From an uncultured Actinomycetes bacterium (GTDB taxonomy: Bacteria > Actinomycetota > Thermoleophilia > Solirubrobacterales > Solirubrobacteraceae): DNA of 39,764 bases. The DNA lies in contig CALAQT010000393.1 in NCBI GenBank assembly GCA_937888775.1, positions 1 to 39,764 on the forward strand, given 5' to 3'. This document shows positions 7,635 through 16,066 of this stretch, piece by piece; the first letter of the stretch is position 1, and every line of letters starts with the position of its first letter. A program made the position numbers and the translations under genes. A model generated the notes under the pieces. It was not told the DNA's origin, did not search any database, and saw nothing but the letters and a program-made list of their open reading frames with translations.

Positions 7635-8373
7635 GTCGGCGCTGATCACCGGTGGCGCCGGCAGCATCGGGTTGGCCACCGCACGAGCTTTCGTCGCCGA
7701 GGGGGCTCGCGTGCTGATCGTCGACCTCGACGCGGCCGATCCCGAGCGAGCGGCCGCCGGGCTGGACGCTGACGCCGTCGCCTGGGCGGCGGCCGACGTT
7801 ACGAGCTCTGACCAGGTGCAGGCGGCCGTGGCCACGGCGCTGGGGCGCTTCGGCCGCCTGGACGTGGCGTTCGCCAACGCCGGCATCTTCGGCGTCGTGG
7901 CTCCGGTGGCCGAGTACCCGGTCAACGTCTTCGAGCGGGTGCTGGCGGTCAATGTGGTCGGGAGCTTCCTGGTCGCCAAGCATGCGCTCGCGGTGATGGA
8001 GCCGGGCGGGAGCCTGATCATCAACTCCAGCGTGGTGGGTTTGACCTCCGACGCCGGGATCAGCGCCTATGCCACCTCCAAGCACGCTTGGGTCGGCCTC
8101 ATGCGCACCGCCGCCAAGGAGATGGCCGCCAAGGGCATCCGCGTGAACACGCTGCATCCCGGGCCCACCGACAATGACTTCCAGCACGCGATCGAAGTCG
8201 AGGCGGTCGGCGCCCCCCGGCAGCAGGCTTCGGAGGCCTTCGAGTCGATGATCCCCCTCGCCCGTCACGCGACACCGCACGAGATCGCCCAGGCGGTCGT
8301 CTTCCTGGCGAGCGACGAGAGCGCGTTCATGACTGGCGCGACGCTCGCCGTCGACGGGGGGCTCAGTATCTGA
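7615..8373 (+). CDS. Short-chain dehydrogenase/reductase (SDR family)
   Basis: NAD(P)-dependent oxidoreductase of the classical SDR type. It has the Thr-Gly-Gly-Ala-Gly-Ser-Ile-Gly cofactor loop, Asp-Val for adenine contact, Asn-Ala-Gly, the catalytic Ser in Ile-Asn-Ser-Ser, Tyr-Ala-Thr-Ser-Lys and the C-terminal Asp-Gly-Gly. The natural start of relatives is Met-Gly-Arg-Leu-Ala-Asp-Lys, but here the Met position is ATA (7615). The first standard start in frame is TTG at 7672, inside the glycine motif, which would remove the cofactor loop. So either ATA or CTG (7624) is used, the gene is read in fusion from upstream, or it lost its start in the deletion that made the ligase remnant. Likely substrates are hydroxyacyl or alcohol intermediates. 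Confidence 0.8.
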   Translation: MGRLADKSALITGGAGSIGLATARAFVAEGARVLIVDLDAADPERAAAGLDADAVAWAAADVTSSDQVQAAVATALGRFGRLDVAFANAGIFGVVAPVAEYPVNVFERVLAVNVVGSFLVAKHALAVMEPGGSLIINSSVVGLTSDAGISAYATSKHAWVGLMRTAAKEMAAKGIRVNTLHPGPTDNDFQHAIEVEAVGAPRQQASEAFESMIPLARHATPHEIAQAVVFLASDESAFMTGATLAVDGGLSI

Positions 8374-8392
8374 GCCCGCCCCTCCGGACCCA

Positions 8393-8427
8393 GTCAGCGT
8401 CTGAGCCCGCCTGGCCCAGACGCTGAC
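8393..8427. terminator. Strong bidirectional hairpin between SDR and aldehyde dehydrogenase
   Basis: GTCAGCGTCTG (8393-8403) and CAGACGCTGAC (8417-8427) form a perfect 11-bp stem with a 13-nt loop, between two convergent genes. The loop begins with a second copy of the SDR stop-codon context. Confidence 0.65.
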
Positions 8428-8446
8428 CTGATCTCGGCCCGCGCTC

Positions 8447-9913
8447 CTAGATCGGATACTCGCGCGGCTCGTCCTGAACGGTGATCCAGCGCAGTTCGGT
8501 GAATTCCTCCAGCGCCGTCTTGGCGCCGAACCGGCCCCATCCGCTGGCCTTCACGCCGCCGAAGGGCATCTGCGGCTCGTCCTGCACGGTGGTGTCGTTG
8601 ATGTGGCAGATCCCACTCTCGATCCGCTGGGCGAGTTCCAGAGCTGCCGGAACGTCCTGGCTGAAGACGGCGGCCGAGAGGCCGTACTCGGTGTCGTTGG
8701 CGACTCGCACGGCTTCCTCTGGGCCGTCGACGGCGATCATGGCCACCAGCGGGCCGAACGATTCCTCGGCGTAGATCCGCATCTCGGATGTGACGCCGGT
8801 CAGCACCGTCGGGGCGAAGCAGGCGCCCTGGGCCTCGCCGCCGCACAGCGCGCGCGCCCCCTTCGCGAGCGCGTCCTGCACGAGTCCGCTTACACGTTGC
8901 ATGGCCGCATCGTTGACCAACGGGCCGATCTGGGTCGTCGGCTGGCGGGGATCTCCGACGCTCAGCGCGCTCGCTCGCGTCGCCAGCTTCTCGGCCAGCG
9001 AATCCGCGACCGTACGATCGACCACGATCCGCTCGGTGGACATGCAGATCTGACCCTGATGGAAGAACGCACCGAAGCTCGCTGCGGCTGCCGCCCGGTC
9101 CAGGTCGGCGTCTGCCAGCACCACCATCGGTGCCTTTCCGCCGAGCTCGAGCAGGACCCGCTTGAGATGGCGCCCGGCTGTCTCGGCGATGATCCGTCCC
9201 ACCTTGCTGGAGCCCGTGAAGTTGATCCGACGCGTTGCGGGGTGGGCGATCAGCTCTTGCACCACATCGGCGGCATCGACCGGATCGTTGGTGATCAGAT
9301 TGATGACTCCCGGCGGCAGACCGGCGTCATCCAGCGTGCGCGCGACCGCCGCATGCGTGCGCGGGCACAGCTCAGAGGCCTTCAGCACGACGGTGTTCCC
9401 ATAAGCCAGCGGCGTGGCGACCGCACGCGTGGCGAGGATCACCGGCGCGTTCCACGGTGCGATCGCGACCACGACGCCGGCCGGCTGGCGGACTCCCATC
9501 GCCAGCTTTCCGGGCACGTCTGAGGGGATCACCTCCCCGGTCAGGTTGTAGGCCTGAGCCGCCGCCTCGCGCAGCATGCCCGCGGCCAGCTGAACGTTGA
9601 ACATCCCCCATCCGAACACGCCCCCGGTCTCCTCAGTGACCAGGCCAGCGATCTCCTCTCCCCGTTCGAGCATCAGCTCGGCGGCGCGGTGTAGGACGCC
9701 GCGGCGCGTCGCAGGGGTGCTCCGGCTCCAGCCGGCGAACGCGGCCGCCGCGGCATCGACCGCGGCTCGGGCGTCCGCGCGGTCGGCCGCCGCGGCGACT
9801 CCGACCGGCTCGCCGGTAAAGGGGAACTTCTGCTGATAGGTGTTGCCCGAGCTCGCCTCGGTCCAAGTGCCGCCGATCAGCAGTCGCTGCTCGGTCGTTT
9901 CCGCTGTCGCCAT
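8447..9913 (-). CDS. Aldehyde dehydrogenase family protein (benzaldehyde/vanillin dehydrogenase-like)
   Basis: A complete 488-residue NAD(P)-dependent aldehyde dehydrogenase. Catalytic residues are all visible: Asn155 in Pro-Trp-Asn, Lys178, general base Glu256 in Leu-Glu-Leu-Gly-Gly-Lys, nucleophile Cys290 in Gly-Gln-Ile-Cys-Met-Ser, and the Glu-Glu-Ser-Phe-Gly-Pro motif. The Gln-Ile-Cys-Met-Ser context is typical of aromatic aldehyde dehydrogenases, which fits a local aromatic or aldehyde catabolic set. The gene is monocistronic, with a hairpin beyond its stop and 91 bases to the next gene upstream. Confidence 0.92.
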   Translation of the reverse strand: MATAETTEQRLLIGGTWTEASSGNTYQQKFPFTGEPVGVAAAADRADARAAVDAAAAAFAGWSRSTPATRRGVLHRAAELMLERGEEIAGLVTEETGGVFGWGMFNVQLAAGMLREAAAQAYNLTGEVIPSDVPGKLAMGVRQPAGVVVAIAPWNAPVILATRAVATPLAYGNTVVLKASELCPRTHAAVARTLDDAGLPPGVINLITNDPVDAADVVQELIAHPATRRINFTGSSKVGRIIAETAGRHLKRVLLELGGKAPMVVLADADLDRAAAAASFGAFFHQGQICMSTERIVVDRTVADSLAEKLATRASALSVGDPRQPTTQIGPLVNDAAMQRVSGLVQDALAKGARALCGGEAQGACFAPTVLTGVTSEMRIYAEESFGPLVAMIAVDGPEEAVRVANDTEYGLSAAVFSQDVPAALELAQRIESGICHINDTTVQDEPQMPFGGVKASGWGRFGAKTALEEFTELRWITVQDEPREYPI

Positions 9914-10004
9914 CTCGCTCCGTTCTCACCGGGTTGCCGCGCGTTTGTGCGAGACGCAACCATTCGTTCACGAAACGAACACTAACCGCCGCTGCAGCGG
10001 TGCA

Positions 10005-11711
10005 CTAGCCACCGTCGCACCGAGCGGCGGAGTTGCACGGTACGGTGCCAACCGGTAGCTCGATCACGTGATCGGCCCAGCTGATCACGGCGGGATCGTG
10101 CGTGGCGCAGATGACCGTCTGGCGCTCGGTTGCGCAGGCGTCGTGGAGCAGCTGCGCGATGCGTTCGGCGTTGGCGCCGTCGAGTCTAGATGTCGGCTCG
10201 TCGACGATCAGCAGTCCGCGGGCGCTCGCCAGCGCGCGGGCGAGCGCGGCACGCTGACTCTCGCCGGCTGACAGCCGGGCGAGGCGCTGGCCCGCCCGGT
10301 GGTCGAGCGCCACCTGCCCGAGCACGACGGCGGCGCGCCGCCGCGCCCGGCCACGATCGAAACCCCGCAGCCGCAGCGCCAGCACGACGTTCTCCTCGAC
10401 GCTCAGGAAGCCGATCGGCGATGGCTCCTGCGGGAGGTAGCCGATGCGCGACCGCCGCATGGCGGCCAGCGCCTCGACACCCAAGTCGCGCAGCGAGCGT
10501 CCGTCGACCGTCAGCTCGCCGGAGTCCGGGAGGTCAAAGCCGCCGAGAATCCGCAGCACGGTCGTCTTACCGGTACCCGAGCGTCCGACCACCGCAGTCA
10601 GCCTGCCGGGCTCGATTTCGAGCGTGAGCCGATCGAGCACCACGCGCCGAGCCGCCCCGGTCCCGCGCACGGCGCTCACGGCAAGCAGTGCCACGAGGGC
10701 GGGATCGTGGCTGGATGCCGGCCGGGAGGACTCCGGCACCGCTGGTCCCGGCTCGTCCCACGGGCGCCCCGCTGGTCTCGGCTCGTCCCGCGGGCGCCCC
10801 GCTGGTGTCGGCTCGGCGGACGGGCGCCCCGTCGGCGGCTGAGAGGTGGCGCTCAGCAGTAGACCACCGGCCACCCGGCTGATGCGAGCGCGGCTGAAGA
10901 TACCCGTGTCGGCGAGCAGCTGGGGCGAGATCCGCAGCCAACCACGGTCGCCGACGATGACCGACTGGCCGGCGGCATCTCGGTCCTCCGCCAGCCGTCC
11001 GTCGCGTAGCGCGACGACGCGCTGGGCGCCCGCAGCGAGCGCGGGATCGTGCGAGACGACGAGCACCGTCGTCCCTTGCTCGCGGGCCAGACGGCCGATC
11101 AAGGCACCGATCGACAGCGCGGAGGCCTGATCGAGCTCTGCGGTCGGCTCGTCGGCGAGCAGCAGCTGCGGACGATGGGCGAGTGCCGCGCACAGCGCCA
11201 CGCGCTGGCGCTCGCCCCCCGACAGCTCCGCCGGAAGCGCATCGGCGCGAGTGTCCAGCTCGGCCGCCTGCAGCAGTGTCCGCACCCTGGCCTGCGTCGT
11301 CGCCGAGCCGGCACCACGCAGGGCAAGCGGCAGCGCGATGGCTCGGCGCACAGTGAGATCGGGCGACAGCGCGGCTTCGGCATGCTGAGGCAGAAAGCCG
11401 ATCCTCTGTTGGCGAAGCCGGGCCCTCGCGCGGGCGTGCAGGCGTCCCATGTCCTGGTCGAACACGCTCACCACGCCGGCAGAGGGGCTCTGCAATCCTG
11501 AGATCACCCGCAGCAGCGTGGTCTTGCCGGCGCCGCTGGGTCCGAATACGCACAGGAACTGACCGCGGGGGAGCTCCAGGCTCAGGCCCTGCAGCGCGGC
11601 GGCGTCGCCCTCGGGCGTGCGATGGAGGCAGAAGACGTCGCGCAGCGTCACGACCGGCGGGTCAGCTGCGTCTGGTCGCGTCGTGGTATCGCTGGTGACG
11701 CCGGCGATCAC
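10005..11711 (-). CDS. Tandem ABC ATPase: two LolD/MacB-type nucleotide-binding domains in one chain
   Basis: A 568-residue protein with two complete ATPase domains. Domain 1 has Walker A at residues 57-65, signature Leu-Ser-Gly-Gly-Glu-Arg-Gln-Arg, Walker B Leu-Leu-Ala-Asp-Glu-Pro-Thr and His in Val-Ser-His-Asp. Domain 2 has Gly-Arg-Ser-Gly-Thr-Gly-Lys-Thr-Thr, Leu-Ser-Ala-Gly-Glu-Ser-Gln-Arg, Ile-Val-Asp-Glu-Pro-Thr and Ala-Thr-His-Asp. Both look competent. They are joined by a Pro/Gly/Arg-rich linker made of repeats (10741-10830). The GTG start at 11711 overlaps the TGA of the permease as GTGA, so the two genes form one exporter. Family members move lipoproteins, peptides or macrolides across the membrane; the load is unknown. 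Confidence 0.88.
   Translation of the reverse strand: MIAGVTSDTTTRPDAADPPVVTLRDVFCLHRTPEGDAAALQGLSLELPRGQFLCVFGPSGAGKTTLLRVISGLQSPSAGVVSVFDQDMGRLHARARARLRQQRIGFLPQHAEAALSPDLTVRRAIALPLALRGAGSATTQARVRTLLQAAELDTRADALPAELSGGERQRVALCAALAHRPQLLLADEPTAELDQASALSIGALIGRLAREQGTTVLVVSHDPALAAGAQRVVALRDGRLAEDRDAAGQSVIVGDRGWLRISPQLLADTGIFSRARISRVAGGLLLSATSQPPTGRPSAEPTPAGRPRDEPRPAGRPWDEPGPAVPESSRPASSHDPALVALLAVSAVRGTGAARRVVLDRLTLEIEPGRLTAVVGRSGTGKTTVLRILGGFDLPDSGELTVDGRSLRDLGVEALAAMRRSRIGYLPQEPSPIGFLSVEENVVLALRLRGFDRGRARRRAAVVLGQVALDHRAGQRLARLSAGESQRAALARALASARGLLIVDEPTSRLDGANAERIAQLLHDACATERQTVICATHDPAVISWADHVIELPVGTVPCNSAARCDGG
10741..10830. repeat. Three 30-bp in-frame repeats coding the ATPase linker
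   Basis: Three consecutive 30-bp units, 10741-10770, 10771-10800 and 10801-10830, differ at few positions. They encode a ten-residue unit like Ala-Gly-Arg-Pro-x-Asp-Glu-Pro-x-Pro between the two ATPase domains. Because the unit is a multiple of three, copy-number change would alter linker length without breaking the frame. Confidence 0.9.
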
Positions 11712-14687
11712 GACAGGCTCCAGCGCGACCGCATCCCGGTCGCGAGCACGATCGCGCCCCCAGCACCGCCAGCGAGGTCAGGCACCACAGGGCGAGCTCG
11801 CCCCATGGAGCGACCGTCACCAGCGGCGGATCGGGAGTGGCCAGGGCCGTGGTCGCGCGCACGCTTAGGACCGTCAGGCCCGTGAGCACAACGGCGAGCG
11901 CCAGCCCGGCGCCGACACCGAGCAGGGTGGCGAGCAGCCCGCGCAATCGCAGCTCGCGGGCCAGCCCGCGCCGACCGAGGCACTGCACGGCCAGGTCGCG
12001 CTCAACCGCTCGGTCGCGCGCGCTCCCGGTGAAGGCCGTCAGCACTCCAAGTATCTCCAGCAGCGCTGACACCAGGGTGGCCGCGATCAGGGTGCCCAGC
12101 ACCGCGCGAGCGATCGCTCCGGATCGGAGCTTGCGCTGCACGTCGGCGCGGAAGGTCGCACTCAACCTCGCCAGCGGTCCGTGGCTCAGCGGCGCGCAGG
12201 CGCCCCGGCCTCCGGGTTTCGATCCACAGCTCGTCGGCCCGACCCTGGCCCGGCAGCTGGGCATCGAGTGCCGAAGCGAGCTGCGCCTGGTCGGCGACCA
12301 CCAAGCCGGCGCTGCCGGCGGCCACGGTCGGAAAGCGCGTCACCACGCCTGCGACTTGCGCGCCGACGGGAAGTCCGTCGATGCTCAGCGCGATCGTGCC
12401 ATCTCGCGCTGCCGCCGCCGCCGTGCCCGGGTCGACCAGCACCGGCAGTCGATGCATGTCGCTCGGTTGCAGCGGTCGCAGGATTCCTGGCATCCCGGTC
12501 GCGGAGAAGCGAACCGGGACGCGCGGGCCGGCGCGGGCGGTGACGGTAGCCGCCCCGACCCCGCGCCAGGCGCCGAGGCGGATCAACGCCAGGCGCCGGC
12601 CGGAGGGTCCGGCGGCCAGGAGCGGCCCCAGCCGCACCGCGCTCGAGCTCTGGGTGGCGGCGCCCGGGTTCTCGCCGTTCTGATGACCGTTGGTGATCTG
12701 CAGGCCGGTGGCCTCGTCGATTTCGAGCGCTTCGAGCTCCCACGGGCCCGGCGGCAGTTGGGTTCTCACCGTGTGCGCGCGCACCTGCGCTACCCCCAGC
12801 GCCAGTTGTGTGACGGTTCCATCGGGAGCGCGCAGATCGGCGCTGACCACAGCAGCGAAACTGCTCGACGACAGCCTCAGCGACAGCCGCCGCGCCGGCT
12901 TAGGCAGCTGCGGACCCGGCCTCCACGGCGGGCCGGCTAGTTCAAGCTGCGCCGCCAGCCTGTGCAGCGAGGCCGATCCGTCACTTGCCCGCCAGCCGTG
13001 CAGTTGCGCGAAGGCGCCGGCCGGGACGCCCAGCGCGGGGACCGTGACCGTCACGCCATCGTCCACATAGCTGGCGTAGGTCCGCCGGACCTCAAACATG
13101 TGACCATCGACGAGCGATCGCCAGCGAGACAGCCTGGCCAGCTGCAGCGGGGTGGTGAAGTCAGCCGCCGGGGCGACGATGGCATCGAGGGGCACCTGCT
13201 GCGCGGCCTGGTCGGCAGCTCCGCGCAGCAGCGTCGCGCGGTAGGCGAGCATGAACCCGCCCAGGCCGATGCTGACCGCGATGAAGGCAATCGCGAGCGC
13301 AGGCGCGGCCGGGGCGCGCGCGAGGTTCACGATCGCGAGCTGTAACAGCGGCGGACCGCGGCGCGACAGCCACTCGGCTCCCCTGAGCACTGCCGCTGTC
13401 GATCTGAATACCAGCACTCCCGCGAGCACGCAGGCGAGCGGCGCCATCAAAGACGCCAGCCGGTTATGAGCACTTCCGCCGCGAGCGAGCCCGAAAGCGA
13501 GCGCGGCGAGCGCGGCGGTGGCGACCAGATCGGCCAGTCGCGGACTCGAGGACAGCAACACGATCGAGACGCCGAGAGTGGCGCACAGCCAGCCTCCCAG
13601 TAATGCCTGCGCGGCGGTGGGCGTCAGCAGACTGTGCCCGAGCAAGCCGCCGACCGGAACGCCGGCCGAACTCGCGAGCACGGTGGCGACGGCGATCGCG
13701 CAGCCCGCCCCAGCGGCCAGCCCAGAGGCGCACATCCAGGCGGCTTCGCCGAGCACAAACACCAGCGACTGCCCGTTCCGTGCGCCGGCGGCGCGCAACC
13801 GCTCGAGCTCCGCACGCTGATCGCGCCGGACGCCGTGGGCAGCGAGGATCACAAACATCGCCAGTGCGGCGAGCGCCGCGGTACTCACCAGCAGCATCCG
13901 GCCGGGAGCCGCGCCGGCCTCCGCTTGTGCCGCGTCGAGCGCGGAGAACGGTGCGTTCAGGGCGAACTGCGACGAGCTCTGCAACAGCGACGCCTGCGCC
14001 CGCTGGAGGCGCCGCTCGACGCTGGTCAGGTTCCAGCTGCTCAGGCGTGATACGGGCAGCAGGGCGAGCCAGCTCTGCGTTCGGTAGACGCCACCGAGCC
14101 CGGACACGGCGTCCAGCCCGGCGACATCTCCGGAGAGCACCACCGGTGGCTCGCCGGGCGCGCCCGGGAGGAATCCCAGCGGTGCCGCGGAGCGCAGCAC
14201 GGCCTCTCCCACGACGTTCAGCCGCACCCGGGCGGCCCGCAGCGATGCGCGCGCGCGCGAACCTCCCTACCGCGAGCATCGGACATGAGCGCTCTGTGCA
14301 CGAGCCCAGCGACCTGCGGGCGACCAGCCAGCGATCCAGCGGTTCGATCGCGGCCGGCTGCACGAGGACGCCTTCCAGACGCACCGGATCCAGCAGCGTC
14401 GTCTGGGTCTGCTGCGGTAGTCCGAGGCGCTGCAGCAGGGCGCGGGCCCGCCGCTCCACGGCGGGCGACGCAGCGCCCTGCCAGGTCACCCGCACGCTGC
14501 GCTGTAGCGGACTCAGGCCGAGCAGAACGGTGTGAGCCCCCTGATCGCCCGCGATCACCCCTTCGGCAGCAACCGCGCCGGTGAATGCCGTGGCCACAGC
14601 CAGGCCGAGAGCGGGCAACAGCCAGCGTGCGGGTCGCCGCCGAGCGCGAGCGACAACCAGGGCCAGGGGCGCCGCCAGCGAGCGGAT
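11708..14687 (-). pseudogene. FtsX/MacB-like ABC permease interrupted by three frameshifts
   Basis: Conceptual product of about 990 residues. The N-terminal membrane segment (Trp-Leu-Leu-Pro-Ala-Leu-Gly-Leu-Ala) and start of an extracytoplasmic domain lie in one frame down to about 14250. The core FtsX segments follow in a second frame (about 14250-12195), the C-terminal helices in a third (about 12195-11760), and the last helix and basic tail in the fourth piece ending at 11708. The breaks fall at a GC-dinucleotide run (about 14246-14258, two bases short), a G run near 12205 (one extra) and a G run near 11758 (one short). No ATG, GTG or TTG fits the N-terminus; ATC at 14687 lies 7 bases after AGGAG. 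The order and the GTGA overlap with the intact ATPase show it was one gene. It is either truly decayed or the sequence has homopolymer errors. Confidence 0.75.
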
Positions 14688-14688
14688 C

Positions 14689-15333
14689 TCAGCGCTCCTC
14701 GCCTTGCCGCCGGCGGTAATGGCTCCGCGCCTTGGCGCGACCGCCGCAGACCGACATCGAGCACCAGCGCCCGGCTTGATTGCGCGAGTGGTCGTAGAAC
14801 GCCCAGCCACAATCCTCGCCGGGGCAGATCTTCATGCGCCTCCAGCTGCCGTCCACCATCGCCTGAGCCGCGTCGGCCAGCAGCACCCCGAGCGCCCCGT
14901 CGAGGCCCGCGTCGGGAGGCGCGAGGTAGCGAGGGCCTCCCGGCGTAAAGCGAAGCGCCACGATCGCTCCGGCCGCCGCTTGGTTGAGGGCTGCGCGCGC
15001 CGACTCCCGACCGGCGCCCGGGCCGGGCACGGCCAAGCCGGACGCGAAGGTGTTGGCGCGCGCCAGCTGACGCAGGCTCTCACGCGCGGCCAGGGCACGT
15101 CGCAGATCGCGATCGCCCAATCGCGCCGAGTCGGTCAGCAGGCCTCGGTGGGTTAGCCAGTCACCGAGCGCGCCGGGCGTACTGAGCAGCTCAGCGCCGT
15201 GATCGCGCTCCAGGTCATAGTGAGTATTGATGAACGCCTGCACGAGCGCCAGCGTTCCGGGGGCGGGGCGGCGCCCGCCCGGCTGCCGGGACGGGCGAGC
15301 GCGCGAGCGCGGCTGCAGGTTCTCACCAGCCAT
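14689..15333 (-). CDS. CGNR zinc-finger / ABATE-domain transcriptional regulator
   Basis: A 214-residue protein. Residues 20-150 form the helical ABATE (stress-induced) domain, with Phe-Ile-Asn-Thr-His, Leu-Leu-Thr and the Arg-x-x-Leu-Arg segment. The C-terminal 40 residues are the zinc finger with two Cys pairs: Cys-Pro-Gly-Glu-Asp-Cys-Gly-Trp-Ala-Phe-Tyr-Asp, then Ser-Arg-Asn-x-x-x-Arg-Trp-Cys-Ser-Met-x-x-Cys. The name-giving Cys-Gly-Asn-Arg reads Cys-Gly-Gly-Arg here. Such proteins are putative DNA-binding regulators abundant in actinobacteria. It ends directly before the permease start (TGAGATC), suggesting it heads that exporter operon and may control it. Confidence 0.85.
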   Translation of the reverse strand: MAGENLQPRSRARPSRQPGGRRPAPGTLALVQAFINTHYDLERDHGAELLSTPGALGDWLTHRGLLTDSARLGDRDLRRALAARESLRQLARANTFASGLAVPGPGAGRESARAALNQAAAGAIVALRFTPGGPRYLAPPDAGLDGALGVLLADAAQAMVDGSWRRMKICPGEDCGWAFYDHSRNQAGRWCSMSVCGGRAKARSHYRRRQGEER

Positions 15334-15385
15334 GGCCTGTTAGCTGGTGAGTGTATGGCCCGTCGAGCCACCGCGCAATCGCCCT

Positions 15386-15413
15386 TATACTTGCCTCACC
15401 CCCTAATCAGGAG
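15386..15413 (+). promoter_or_regulatory. -10 box and ribosome site for the bifunctional nuclease gene
   Basis: TATACT at 15386-15391 is a good -10 element, with no convincing -35. AGGAG at 15409-15413 lies 6 bases before GTG 15420 and decides the start, which drops 23 upstream codons that are also open. Confidence 0.5.
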
Positions 15414-15419
15414 CGGCGC

Positions 15420-15908
15420 GTGCAGGAAATGGTCATTTACGGCGTTAGCTTCGACATGGTCGGCAAGCAGCCGATCGTGCTTCTGAAGACCGTCGAGAGC
15501 AACAAGTTCCTGCCCATCTGGATTGGTCATCCGGAGGCGGCGGCGATCCTGATGAAGCTCCAGGGCGCCTCGACACCGCGCCCGATGACCCACGATCTGC
15601 TGTCCGACATGCTCGGCGAGCTGGAGGTCGAGTGCACCCGGGTGGCGGTGACCGAGCTGCGGGAGAACACCTTCTATGCCTCGATCAGCCTGCGCGCCAA
15701 CGGGCGTGAGCTGGAGATCGACTCGCGTCCCAGCGACGCGCTCGCGCTCGCGGTCCGCTTCGGCGCGCCGATCTTCGCCGCCGACGAGGTGATCACCGAA
15801 TCCGCGATCGAGTTCGAGCACGAGGTCGAGGACACCGAGGAAGTGGTCGAGAAGTTCAAGGACTTCCTGGACCGCGTCACTCCGGAGGACTTCGCCTCGG
15901 ATGAATAA
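15420..15908 (+). CDS. Bifunctional nuclease family protein (BFN, DUF151)
   Basis: A 162-residue single-domain protein of the family named for a plant bifunctional nuclease. The conserved core is present: Leu-Pro-Ile-Trp-Ile-Gly at the end of the first sheet, Glu-Ala-x-Ala-Ile, Pro-Met-Thr-His-Asp-Leu, and Ser-Arg-Pro-Ser-Asp-Ala-Leu-Ala-Leu-Ala. The C-terminal acidic helix (Glu-Glu-Val-Val-Glu-Lys-Phe) matches actinobacterial relatives, where this domain is widespread and its in vivo role unsettled. GTG start set by an AGGAG site. Monocistronic, convergent with ddl. Confidence 0.88.
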   Translation: MQEMVIYGVSFDMVGKQPIVLLKTVESNKFLPIWIGHPEAAAILMKLQGASTPRPMTHDLLSDMLGELEVECTRVAVTELRENTFYASISLRANGRELEIDSRPSDALALAVRFGAPIFAADEVITESAIEFEHEVEDTEEVVEKFKDFLDRVTPEDFASDE

Positions 15909-15993
15909 GCCCTAACCGCAAGGGAATCCGCTCGCCCCGAGTCCGGCTGCCTCCGGCGCTGGGACCGCGAGTGCGTGTTTGCCGGACTCGCTA

Positions 15994-16066
15994 GGGAATT
16001 CGGCTCTGCCAACTCCCTAGCGAAGACATCCGGCTCAGCCGAATTTCCCGGCTCAGCCGAATTCCC
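15994..16066. terminator. Inverted and direct repeats at the ddl 3' end
   Basis: GGGAATTCGGCT (15994-16005) is a perfect 12-bp inverse of the sequence at 16055-16066, and nearly so of 16037-16048. A 16-base direct repeat (16030-16045 and 16048-16063, period 18) spans the ddl stop codon at 16053. The arms could form a terminator for either convergent gene. Confidence 0.5.
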
